The notes beneath the pieces are model-generated. The model did no database searches, was not told where the DNA came from, and saw only the letters and a program-made list of their open reading frames with translations. Below are positions 34,508 through 46,200 of a stretch of 64,000 nt of DNA, in pieces (positions within the stretch are counted from its first letter, which is position 1; every line of letters starts with the position of its first letter). Source of the DNA: Edaphochlamys debaryana. Its lineage: Eukaryota; Chlorophyta; Chlorophyceae; Chlamydomonadales. The stretch is from the NCBI GenBank assembly GCA_016858145.1, contig JAEHOE010000243.1:16434-80433 (forward strand), in the 5' to 3' direction. The position numbers were made by a program, and so were the translations under genes.

Positions 34508-35931
34508 TGAAACGTGGGAGGCGGCCGGGGCGAGGTCGCGAGACTGGGCGAGTCGCAGAGGCGCAATAGGAAGGGGAAACAAGCATGTGAGCGACCATCA
34601 TCATCTATGACCAGGTGTTGAAAAGCCCGACTGATGTGGAAGGCCCAGGTTGCGCACCGACATCGCGGTCGTGGTGGGCGTGCGGCCGAGCCCTCCCGGG
34701 ACTCGGCCCCCGCCCAGGCCAGCAAGACAAGTAAGTGTCCTCGCCATGCACGCGCGCTCCCGAGGCATGGACCTCATACCAGCGACGATCAGTGCACGGC
34801 GCCTAACCCCGCACGCAAACGGGAAGGGGTGCAAGACAGGGACCCCGAGGCGACGACCCGAACGCACCAGCAGCAGGCCGCCAGAAGCCAGACCACCCCT
34901 CAAGTCCGCAATGCGCAACAGCGCCCCTGCACCCGGCCCGAGGTTCCCCTCTGCCAGGGCAGCAGGAGAACGGCAGCAGGCCGCAGCCGCGCCTACCCCC
35001 ACCTTGCCCCCGTCGCCCTGATGACAACCAGGCGTGTAGAACAACATCAACGTGTTCCGCAAACTACGCAACCATGGGTACGCCAGGCCAGAGAGCCGCT
35101 AACCGCCCAGCATTCCTCACGCAATGCCACGGCGAAGCCCTTGCAGGCAGCCTCCGCCATCCCAGAGAGCGACACAAGGGGAAGCCCGGCAGCATAGAGG
35201 CGTCTAGAGACGCCGTGCACAGCAGCACATGGCCAGTACAATGCTGCAACGCCACGCCACGGCGACAGAACCCTGCAGACGCGGGCCCTGAGCTCTCGCT
35301 CCACTCGAGGCCACAACTGAGCGAGCGCACAACCCGGCAGCAACGCAAGACCCCTCCGCTCCAAGATCCCCGTGCTGTACACACCTCCAACGCATGCCGT
35401 GGCGCCCCGGACGCCTGCACAAGCTGCCGTGCACCACGGCGCGGCCAGGCTGCCACCCGCAGTCTTCAGCAACCCCGTGCACGGCCTACCCTCTCCCCCC
35501 AGTGGCTGTGCACCACCAGGCACCAGCTTGTCCGCCCTTGATAGCAGCGGCGCCAAGCACGCCCTCAACGGACCGTGTCGCACAGTCTCGTCAAGGCCAG
35601 ACGGCCAAGCCGCCTCTGCTCCTCCAAGCTGCGGGGGGGGGGCGCCCGCGCTACGTACCGCTCACGCCGCATACCTGCAGGTAAGGCCCAGCGAACCCTG
35701 CAGCTGGGCGCAGGAGGGCAAACACTTCAGCCCGTGAGCTGGGTGTGCGTCCAGAGCCGGCCGTGGGACCAGAGCACGAGCCCCCTCACGGGCCGTGGCC
35801 GCTGCAGCGTGTGGCTCCGCCACAGGCCACAGCCGCGCGCGTCCGACGAGTACGGCCCGCCGCGGAGCGCCAGACCCCACCCATCAGCAGCTGCGCTTGC
35901 TCCTGCCCCTTGTTGTCGTTGTGTTACACGG
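34508..35931 (+). repeat. Satellite monomer m12, truncated at inversion junction
   Basis: Runs from TGAAACGTGGG to ...TTACACGG, where orientation flips. Confidence 0.9.
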
Positions 35932-36819
35932 ACATGCGTTGGAGGTGTGTACAGCACGGGGATCTTGGAGCGGAGGGGTCTTGCGTTGCTGCCGGGTTGT
36001 GCGCTCGCTCAATTGTGGCCTTGAGTGGAGCGAGAGCTCAGGGCCCGCGTCTGCAGGGTTCTGTCGCCGTGGCGTGGCGTTGCAGCATTGTACTGGCCAT
36101 GTGCTGCTGTGCACGGCGTCTCTAGACGCCTCTATGCTGCCGGGCTTCCCCTTGTGTCGCTCTCTGGGATGGCGGAGGCTGCCTGCAAGGGCTTCGCCGT
36201 GGCATTGCGTGAGGAATGCTGGGCGGTTAGCGGCTCTCTGGCCTGGCGTACCCATGGTTGCGTAGTTTGCGGAACACGTTGATGTTGTTCTACACGCATG
36301 TTTGTCATCCGGGCGACGGGGGCAAGGTGGGGGTAGGCGCGGCTGCGGCCTGCTGCCGTTCTCCTGCTGCCCTGGCAGAGGGGAACCTCGGGCCGGGTGC
36401 AGGGGCGCTGTTGCGCATTGCGGACTTGAGGGGTGGTCTGGCTTCTGGCGGCCTGGTGGTGCGTTCGGGTCGTCGCCTCGGGGTCCCTGTCTTGCACCCC
36501 TTCCCGTTTGCGTGCGGGATTAGGCGCCGTGCACTGATCGTCGCTGGTATGAGGTCCATGCCTCGGGAGCGCGCGTGCATGGCGAGGACACTTACTTGTC
36601 TTGCTGGCCTGGGCGGGGGACGAGTCCAGGGAGGGCTCGGCCGCACGCCCACCACGACCGCGATGTCGGTGCGCAAACCTGGGCCTTCCACATCAGTCGG
36701 GCTTTTCAACACCTGGTCATAGATGATGATGGTCGCTCACATGCTTGTTTCCCCTTCCTATTGCGCCTCTGCGACTCGCCCAGTCTCGCGACCTCGCCCC
36801 GGCCGCCTCCCACGTTTCA

Positions 36820-38918
36820 GTTTGGTAGATGCACCTACGGGTATCGGGCTTTAAGTAGAACGTAGTAGGCCTCAAGAAAAGCGCTCGCTGTGACGGCGCA
36901 ATAAAGAAGCGGAGGCTTCGCGCCATCGCAACGACTTACACGCGACGTCTGGTCGCTTGCTCTACATCATAGCTGAATCATCTGGCTACTACTCTGCTGC
37001 TCGACAAGGGCGCTCGCGCGTGCCAAGCGGCCTTGGTCGATCGACGTTCGCGCGGGAGCACGGAGCGCCACGCGCGGCTGCCGCAAGCAGCAGTCCGGAA
37101 GGTGTTGTGACCCGTGGTGAAGGGCTTGCACAAGGTCTGGCAAGAGACCGCGCTTCTGGGGGTCCGACGAGGGCCATCATTGAGTTGGGGGCAAGCCCCC
37201 ACAGCCCGCCCCCGGGCCTTGCACCTTGCGCTTTCTGGGCGACGCGTCGCAGCAGCAAGCTTTCAGCAGCTTGGGGGTTTGGTCCAGGTGATTCGGTGTC
37301 AAGGGCCCACGGCCCGTATGGGAGTTCACGGCTGATGCCCTTGACCGTGTAACAACAACAACAACAAGGGGCAGGAGCAAGCGCAGCTGCTGATGAGTGG
37401 GGTCTGGCGCTCCGCGGCGGGCCGTACTCGTCGGACGCGCGCGGCTGTGGCCTGTGGCGGAGCCACACGCTGCAGCGGCCGCGGCCCGTGAGGGGGCTCG
37501 TGCTCTGGTCCCACGGCCGGCTCTGGACGCACACCCAGCTCACGGGCTGAAGTGTTTGCCCTCCTGCGCCCAGCTGCAGGGTTCGCTGGGCCTTACCTGC
37601 AGGTATGCGGCGTGAGCGGTACGTAGCGCGGGCGTCCCCCCCCCCCGCAGCTTGGAGGAGCAGAGGCGGCTTGGCCGTCTGGCCTTGACGAGACTGTGCG
37701 ACACGGTCCGTTGAGGGCGTGCTTGGCGCCGCTGCTATCAAGGGCGGACAAGCTGGTGCCTGGTGGTGCACAGCCACTGGGGGGAGAGGGTAGGCCGTGC
37801 ACGGGGTTGCTGAAGACTGCGGGTGGCAGCCTGGCCGCGCCGTGGTGCACGGCAGCTTGTGCAGGCGTCCGGGGCGCCACGGCATGCGTTGGAGGTGTGT
37901 ACAGCACGGGGATCTTGGAGCGGAGGGGTCTTGCGTTGCTGCCGGGTTGTGCGCTCGCTCAGTTGTGGCCTCGAGTGGAGCGAGAGCTCAGGGCCCGCGT
38001 CTGCAGGGTTCTGTCGCCGTGGCGTGGCGTTGCAGCATTGTACTGGCCATGTGCTGCTGTGCACGGCGTCTCTAGACGCCTCTATGCTGCCGGGCTTCCC
38101 CTTGTGTCGCTCTCTGGGATGGCGGAGGCTGCCTGCAAGGGCTTCGCCGTGGCATTGCGTGAGGAATGCTGGGCGGTTAGCGGCTCTCTGGCCTGGCGTA
38201 CCCATGGTTGCGTAGTTTGCGGAACACGTTGATGTTGTTCTACACGCATGTTTGTCATCAGGGCGACGGGGGCAAGGTGGGGGTAGGCGCGGCTGCGGCC
38301 TGCTGCCGTTCTCCTGCTGCCCTGGCAGAGGCGGGACCTGAGTGTGGTCAGTGCAAGTTATGACAGGGACTTGCGTTCTGGCTTGCAGGGGGCAAGCCCG
38401 TGAGGTGGGTCGCTTGGCCCCAGCGTTCAGCGCTGTGACCCCAGGGGGGTCCTTCATTGTAAACACCGAGGACTGGCAGAGGGGAACCTCGGGCCGGGTG
38501 CAGGGGCGCTGTTGCGCATTGCGGACTTGAGGGGTGGTCTGGCTTCTGGCGGCCTGGTGGTGCGTTCGGGTCGTCGCCTCGGGGTCCCTGTCTTGCACCC
38601 CTTCCCGTTTGCGTGCGGGATTAGGCGCCGTGCACCGATCGTCGCTGGTATGAGGTCCATGCCTCGGGAGCGCGCGTGCATGGCGAGGACACTTACTTGT
38701 CTTGCTGGCCTGGGCGGGGGCCGAGTCCCGGAGGGCACGGCCGCACGCCCACCACGACCGCGATGTCGGTGCGCAACCTGGGCCTTCCACATCAGTCGGG
38801 CTTTTCAACACCTGGTCATAGATGATGATGGTCGCTCACACGCTTGTTTCCCCTTCCTCTTGCGCCTCTGCGACTCGCCCAGTCTCGCGACCTTGCCCCG
38901 GCCGCCTCCTACGTTTCA
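36820..38918 (-). repeat. Inverted satellite monomer mi2 (2099 bp)
   Basis: Carries the 142-bp insertion at 38331-38472. Confidence 0.9.
38331..38472 (+). mobile_element. 142-bp insertion with 9-bp target duplication
   Basis: Flanked by CTGGCAGAG at 38322-38330 and 38473-38481. Ends ...TTCATTGTAAACACCGAGGA on the plus strand. Shorter at its 5' end than the copy at 40344, but inserted at the same monomer position, so one may derive from the other by deletion. Confidence 0.65.
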
Positions 38919-41036
38919 GTTTGGTAGATGCACCTACGGGTATCGGGCTTTAAGTAGAACGTAGTAGGCCTCAAGCGAAGCGCTCGCTGTGACGGCGCAA
39001 TAAAGAAGCGGAGGCTTCGCGCCATCGCAACGACTTACACGCGACGTCTGGTCGCTTGCTCTACATCATAGCTGAATCATCTGGCTACTACTCTGCTGCT
39101 CGACAAGGGTGCTCGCGCGTGGTGAACCCGTGGTGAAGGGCTTGCACAAGGTCTGGCAAGAGACCGCGCTTCTGGGGGTCCGACGAGGGCCATCATTGAG
39201 TTGGGGGCAAGCCCCCACAGCCCGCCCCCGGGCCTTGCACCTTGCGCTTTCTGGGCGACGCGTCGCAGCAGCAAGCTTTCAGCAGCTTGGGGGTTTGGTC
39301 CAGGTGATTCGGTGTCAAGGGCCCACGGCCCGTATGGGAGTTCACGGCTGATGCCCTTGACCGTGTAACAACAACAACAACAAGGGGCAGGAGCAAGCGC
39401 AGCTGCTGATGAGTGGGGTCTGGCGCTCCGCGGCGGGCCGTACTCGTCGGACGCGCGCGGCTGTGGCCTGTGGCGGAGCCACACGCTGCAGCGGCCGCGG
39501 CCCGTGAGGGGGCTCGTGCTCTGGTCCCACGGCCGGCTCTGGACGCACACCCAGCTCACGGGCTGAAGTGTTTGCCCTCCTGCGCCCAGCTGCAGGGTTC
39601 GCTGGGCCTTACCTGCAGGTATGCGGCGTGAGCGGTACGTAGCGCGGGCGCCCCCCCCCGCAGCTTGGAGGAGCAGAGGCGGCTTGGCCGTCTGGCCTTG
39701 ACGAGACTGTGCGACAAGGTCCGTTGAGGGCGTGCTTGGCGCCGCTGCTATCAAGGGCGGACAAGCTGGTGCCTGGTGGTGCACAGCCACTGGGGGGAGA
39801 GGGTAGGCCGTGCACGGGGTTGCTGAAGACTGCGGGTGGCAGCCTGGCCGCGCCGTGGTGCACGGCAGCTTGTGCAGGCGTCCGGGGCGCCACGGCATGC
39901 GGTGGAGGTGTGTACAGCACGGGGATCTTGGAGCGGAGGGGTCTTGCGTTGCTGCCGGGTTGTGCGCTCGCTCAGTTGTGGCCTCGAGTGGAGCGAGAGC
40001 TCAGGGCCCGCGTCTGCAGGGTTCTGTCGCCGTGGCGTGGCGTTGCAGCATTGTACTGGCCATGTGCTGCTGTGCACGGCGTCTCTAGACGCCTCTATGC
40101 TGCCGGGCTTCCCCTTGTGTCGCTCTCTGGGATGGCGGAGGCTGCCTGCAAGGGCTTCGCCGTGGCATTGCGTGAGGAATGCTGGGCGGTTAGCGGCTCT
40201 CTGGCCTGGCGTACCCATGGTTGCGTGGTTTGCGGAACACGTTGATGTTGTTCTACACGCCTGGTTGTCATCAGGGCGACGGGGGCAAGGTGGGGGTAAG
40301 CGCGGCTGCGGCCTGCTGCCGTTCTCCTGCTGCCCTGGCAGAGTGTGAGCACATGATGAACGGTAAACGGTAACTGGTAGGAGGCGCGGCCGAGGAGGGG
40401 CCATCGATACACGCTGAGCATGGTCATTGCGTGCCAAGAACTAAGGTGGGACCTGAGTGTGGTCAGTGCAAGTTATGACAGGGACTTGCGTTCTGGCTTG
40501 CAGGGGGCAAGCCCGTGAGGTGGGTCGCTTGGCCCCAGCGTTCAGCGCTGTGACCCCAGGAGGGTCCTTCATTGTAAACACCGAGGACTGGCAGAGGGGA
40601 ACCTCGGGCCGGGTGCAGGGGCGCTGTTGCGCATTGCGGACTTGAGGGGTGGTCTGGCTTCTGGCGGCCTGGTGGTGCGTTCGGGTCGTCGCCTCTGGGT
40701 CCCTGTCTTGCACCCCTTTCCGTTTGCGTGCGGGGTTAGGCGCCGTGCACTGATCGTCGCTGGTATGAGGTCCATGCCTCGGGAGCGCGCGTGCATGGCG
40801 AGGACACTTACTTGTCTTGCTGGCCTGGGCGGGGGCCGAGTCCCGGGAGGGCACGGCCGCACGCCCACCACGACCGCGATGTCGGTGCGCAAACCTGGGC
40901 CTTCCACATCAGTCGGGCTTTTCAACACCTGGTCATAGATGATGATGGTCGCTCACACGCTTGTTTCCCCTTCCTCTTGCGCCTCTGCGACTCGCCCAGT
41001 CTCGCGACCCTCGCCCCGGCCGCCTCCTACGTTTCA
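38919..41036 (-). repeat. Inverted satellite monomer mi3 (2118 bp)
   Basis: Contains the 244-bp insertion (40344-40587) and a ~145-bp deletion near 39120, where TCGCGCGTGG joins TGAACCCGTGG. The same deletion occurs in the + block near 44060, 45930 and 47800. Confidence 0.9.
40344..40587 (+). mobile_element. 244-bp insertion with 9-bp target duplication (longest copy)
   Basis: Flanked by CTGGCAGAG at 40335-40343 and 40588-40596. Its last ~85 bp match the m7-m10 insertions and its last ~137 bp match mi2. No terminal inverted repeats or coding capacity seen. Confidence 0.65.
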
Positions 41037-42985
41037 GTTTGGTAGATGCACCTACGGGTATCGGGCTTTAAGTAGAACGTAGTAGGCCTCAAGCAAAGCG
41101 CTCGCTGTGACGGCGCAATAAAGAAGCGGAGGCTTCGCGCCATCGCAACGACTTACACGCGACGTCTGGTCGCTTGCTCTACATCATAGCTGAATCATCT
41201 GGCTACTACTCTGCTGCTCGACAAGGGTGCTCGCGCGTGCCAAGCGGCCTTGGTCGATCGACGTTCGCGCGGGAGCACGGAGCGCCACGCGCGGCTGCCG
41301 CCAGCAGCAGTCCGGAAGGTGTTGTGACCCGCGGTGAAGGGCTTGCACAAGGTCTGGCAAGAGACCGCGCTTCTGGGGGTCCGACGAGGGCCATCAATGA
41401 GTTGGGGGCAAGCCCCCACAGCCCGCCCCCGGGCCTTGCACCTTGCGCTTTCTGGGCGACGCGTCGCAGCAGCAAGCTTTCAGCAGCTTGGGGGTTTGGT
41501 CCAGGTGATTCGGTGTCAAGGGCCCACGGCCCGTATGGGAGTTCACGGCTGATGCCCTTGACCGTGTAACAACAACAACAACAAGGGGCAGGAGCAAGCG
41601 CAGCTGCTGATGAGTGGGGTCTGGCGCTCCGCGGCGGGCCGTACTCGTCGGACGCGCGCGGCTGTGGCCTGTGGCGGAGCCACACGCTGCAGCGGCCGCG
41701 GCCCGTGAGGGGGCTCGTGCTCTGGTCCCACGGCCGGCTCTGGACGCACACCCAGCTCACGGGCTGAAGTGTTTGCCCTCCTGCGCCCAGCTGCAGGGTT
41801 CGCTGGGCCTTACCTGCAGGTATGCGGCGTGAGCGGTACGTAGCGCGGGCGTCCCCCCCCCCGCAGCTTGGAGGAGCAGAGGCGGCTTGGCCGTCTGGCC
41901 TTGACGAGACTGTGCGACAAGGTCCGTTGAGGGCGTGCTTGGCGCCGCTGCTATCAAGGGCGGACAAGCTGGTGCCTGGTGGTGCACAGCCACTGGGGGG
42001 AGAGGGTAGGCCGTGCACGGGGTTGCTGAAGACTGCGGGTGGCAGCCTGGCCGCGCCGTGGTGCACGGCAGCTTGTGCAGGCGTCCGGGGCGCCACGGCA
42101 TGCGGTGGAGGTGTGTACAGCACGGGGATCTTGGAGCGGAGGGGTCTTGCGTTGCTGCCGGGTTGTGCGCTCGCTCAGTTGTGGCCTCGAGTGGAGCGAG
42201 AGCTCAGGGCCCGCGTCTGCAGGGTTCTGTCGCCGTGGCGTGGCGTTGCAGCATTGTACTGGCCATGTGCTGCTGTGCACGGCGTCTCTAGACGCCTCTA
42301 TGCTGCCGGGCTTCCCCTTGTGTCGCTCTCTGGGATGGCGGAGGCTGCCTGCAAGGGCTTCGCCGTGGCATTGCGTGAGGAATGCTGGGCGGTTAGCGGC
42401 TCTCTGGCCTGGCGTACCCATGGTTGCGTGGTTTGCGGAACACGTTGATGTTGTTCTACACGCATGTTTGTCATCCGGGCGACGGGGGCAAGGTGGGGGT
42501 AGGCGCGGCTGCGGCCTGCTGCCGTTCTCCTGCTGCCCTGGCAGAGGGGAACCTCGGGCCGGGTGCAGGGGCGCTGTTGCGCATTGCGGACTTGAGGGGT
42601 GGTCTGGCTTCTGGCGGCCGGCTGGTGCGTTCGGGTCGTCGCCTCGGGGTCCCTGTCTTGCACCCCTTTCCGTTTGCGTGCGGGATTAGGCGCCGTGCAC
42701 TGATCGTCGCTGGTATGAGGTCCATGCCTCGGGAGCGCGCGTGCATGGCGAGGACACTTACTTGTCTTGCTGGCCTGGGCGGGGGCCGAGTCCCGGGAGG
42801 GCACGGCCGCACGCCCACCACGACCGCGATGTCGGTGCGCAAACCTGGGCCTTCCACATCAGTCGGGCTTTTCAACACCTGGTCATAGATGATGATGGTC
42901 GCTCACATGCTTGTTTCCCCTTCCTCTTGCGCCTCTGCGACTCGCCCAGTCTCGCGACCTCGCCCCGGCCGCCTCCTACGTTTCA
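41037..42985 (-). repeat. Inverted satellite monomer mi4 (1949 bp)
   Basis: Full-length copy on the minus strand without the small insertion. Confidence 0.9.
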
Positions 42986-43298
42986 GTTTGGTAGATGCAC
43001 CTACGGGTATCGGGCTTTAAGTAGAACGTAGTAGGCCTCAAGCAAAGCGCTCGCTGTGACGGCGCAATAAAGAAGCGGAGGCTTCGCGCCATCGCAACGA
43101 CTTACACGCGACGTCTGGTCGCTTGCTCTACATCATAGCTGAATCATCTGGCTACTACTCTGCTGCTCGACAAGGGTGCTCGCGCGTGCCAAGCGGCCTT
43201 GGTCGATCGACGTTCGCGCGGGAGCACGGAGCGCCACGCGCGGCTGCCGCAAGCAGCAGTCCGGAAGGTGTTGTGACCCGTGGTGAAGGGCTTGCACC

Positions 43299-46200
43299 TG
43301 ACGCCTGCACAAGCTGCCGTGCACCACGGCGCGGCCAGGCTGCCACCCGCAGTCTTCAGCAGCCCCGTGCACGGCCTACCCTCTCCCCCCAGTGGCTGTG
43401 CACCACCAGGCACCAGCTTGTCCGCCCTTGATAGCAGCGGCGCCAAGCACGCCCTCAACGGACCTTGTCGCACAGTCTCGTCAAGGCCAGACGGCCAAGC
43501 CGCCTCTGCTCCTCCAAGCTGCGGGGGGGGGGGCGCCCGCGCTACGTACCGCTCACGCCGCATACCTGCAGGTAAGGCCCAGCGAACCCTGCAGCTGGGC
43601 GCAGGAGGGCAAACACTTCAGCCCGTGAGCTGGGTGTGCGTCCAGAGCCGGCCGTGGGACCAGAGCACGAGCCCCCTCACGGGCCGTGGCCGCTGCAGCG
43701 TGTGGCTCCGCCACAGGCCACAGCCGCGCGCGTCCGACGAGTACGGCCCGCCGCGGAGTGCCAGACCCCACTCATCAGCAGCTGCGCTTGCTCCTGCCCC
43801 TTGTTGTTGTTGTTGTTACACGGTCAAGGGCATCAGCCGTGAACTCCCATACGGGCCGTGGGCCCTTGACAACCGAATCACCTGGACCAAACCCCCAAGC
43901 TGCTGAAAGCTTGCTGCTGCGACGCGTCGCCCAGAAAGCGCAAGGTGCAAGGCCCGGGGGCGGGCTGTGGGGGCTTGCCCCCAACTCAATGATGGCCCTC
44001 GTCGGACCCCCAGAAGCGCGGTCTCTTGCCAGACCTTGTGCAAGCCCTTCACCACGGGTTCACCACGCGCGAGCACCCTTGTCGAGCAGCAGAGTAGTAG
44101 CCAGATGAATCAGCTATTATGTAGAGCAAGCGACCAGACGTCGCGTGTAAGTCGTTGCGATGGCGCGAAGCCTCCGCTTCTTTATTGCGCCGTCACAGCG
44201 AGCGCTTTGCTTGAGGCCTACTACGTTCTACTTAAAGCCCGATACCCGTAGGTGCATCTACCAAACTGAAACGTGGGAGGCGGCCGGGGCGAGGTCGCGA
44301 GACTGGGCGAGTCGCAGAGGCGCAATAGGAAGGGGAAACAAGCATGTGAGCGACCATCATCATCTATGACCAGGTGTTGAAAAGCCCGACTGATGTGGAA
44401 GGCCCAGGTTGCGCACCGACATCGCGGTCGTGGTGGGCGTGCGGCCGAACCCTCCCGGGACTCGGCCCCCGCCCAGGCCAGCAAGACAAGTAAGAGTCCT
44501 CGCCATGCACGCGCGCTCCCGAGGCATGGACCTCATACCAGCGACGATCAGTGCACGGCGCCTAACCCCGCACGCAAACGGGAAGGGGTGCAAGACAGGG
44601 ACCCCGAGGCGACGACCCGAACGCACCAGCAGCAGGCCGCCAGAAGCCAGACCACCCCTCAAGTCCGCAATGCGCAACAGCGCCCCTGCACCCGGCCCGA
44701 GGTTCCCCTCTGCCAGGGCAGCAGGAGAACGGCAGCAGGCCGCAGCCGCGCCTACCCCCACCTTGCCCCCGTCGCCCTGATGACAACCAGGCGTGTAGAA
44801 CAACATCAACGTGCTCCGCAAACTACGCAACCATGGGTACGCCAGGCCAGAGAGCCGCTAACCGCCCAGCATTCCTCACGCAATGCCACGGCGAAGCCCT
44901 TGCAGGCAGCCTCCGCCATCCCAGAGAGCGACACAAGGGGAAGCCCGGCAGCATAGAGGCGTCTAGAGACGCCGTGCAGAGCAGCACATGGCCAGTACAA
45001 TGCTGCAACGCCACGCCACGGCGACAGAACCCTGCAGACGCGGGCCCTGAGCTCTCGCTCCACTCGAGGCCACAACTGAGCGAGCGCACAACCCGGCAGC
45101 AACGCAAGACCCCTCCGCTCCAAGATCCCCGTGCTGTACACACCTCCAACGCATGCCGTGGCGCCCCGGACGCCTGCACAAGCTGCCGTGCACCACGGCG
45201 CGGCCAGGCTGCCACCCGCAGTCTTCAGCAACCCCGTGCACGGCCTACCCTCTCCCCCCAGTGGCTGTGCACCACCAGGCACCAGCTTGTCCGCCCTTGA
45301 TAGCAGCGGCGCCAAGCACGCCCTCAACGGACCTTGTCGCACAGTCTCGTCAAGGCCAGACGGCCAAGCCGCCTCTGCTCCTCCAAGCTGCGGGGGGGGG
45401 GGGCGCCCGCGCTACGTACCGCTCACGCCGCATACCTGCAGGTAAGGCCCAGCGAACCCTGCAGCTGGGCGCAGGAGGGCAAACACTTCAGCCCGTGAGC
45501 TGGGTGTGCGTCCAGAGCCGGCCGTGGGACCAGAGCACGAGCCCCCTCACGGGCCGTGGCCGCTGCAGCGTGTGGCTCCGCCACAGGCCACAGCCGCGCG
45601 CGTCCGACGAGTACGGCCCGCCGCGGAGTGCCAGACCCCACTCATCAGCAGCTGCGCTTGCTCCTGCCCCTTGTTGTTGTTGTTGTTACACGGTCAAGGG
45701 CATCAGCCGTGAACTCCCATACGGGCCGTGGGCCCTTGACACCGAATCACCTGGACCAAACCCCCAAGCTGCTGAAAGCTTGCTGCTGCGACGCGTCGCC
45801 CAGAAAGCGCAAGGTGCAAGGCCCGGGGGCGGGCTGTGGGGGCTTGCCCCCAACTCAATGATGGCCCTCGTCGGACCCCCAGAAGCGCGGTCTCTTGCCA
45901 GACCTTGTGCAAGCCCTTCACCACGGGTTCACCACGCGCGAGCACCCTTGTCGAGCAGCAGAGTAGTAGCCAGATGAATCAGCTATTATGTAGAGCAAGC
46001 GACCAGACGTCGCGTGTAAGTCGTTGCGATGGCGCGAAGCCTCCGCTTCTTTATTGCGCCGTCACAGCGAGCGCTTTGCTTGAGGCCTACTACGTTCTAC
46101 TTAAAGCCCGATACCCGTAGGTGCATCTACCAAACTGAAACGTGGGAGGCGGCCGGGGCGAGGGTCGCGAGACTGGGCGAGTCGCAGAGGCGCAATAGGA

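Larger units (their letters stand above)
12861..35931 (+). repeat. Satellite array, orientation block 1 (+)
   Basis: Eleven full monomers and one partial in head-to-tail order. I set the unit boundary at TGAAACGTAGG or TGAAACGTGGG. Unit lengths run from 1808 to 2060 bp. Each unit has a (TTG)n tract, a G-run of variable length (about 7-11) and splice-like GTAAGT motifs. No protein family was recognised, and the long frames are interrupted by indels between copies. Confidence 0.95.
35932..43298 (-). repeat. Satellite array, orientation block 2 (-)
   Basis: Same monomer on the opposite strand: a partial unit 35932-36819, full units 36820-38918, 38919-41036 and 41037-42985, and a partial 42986-43298. 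Confidence 0.94.
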
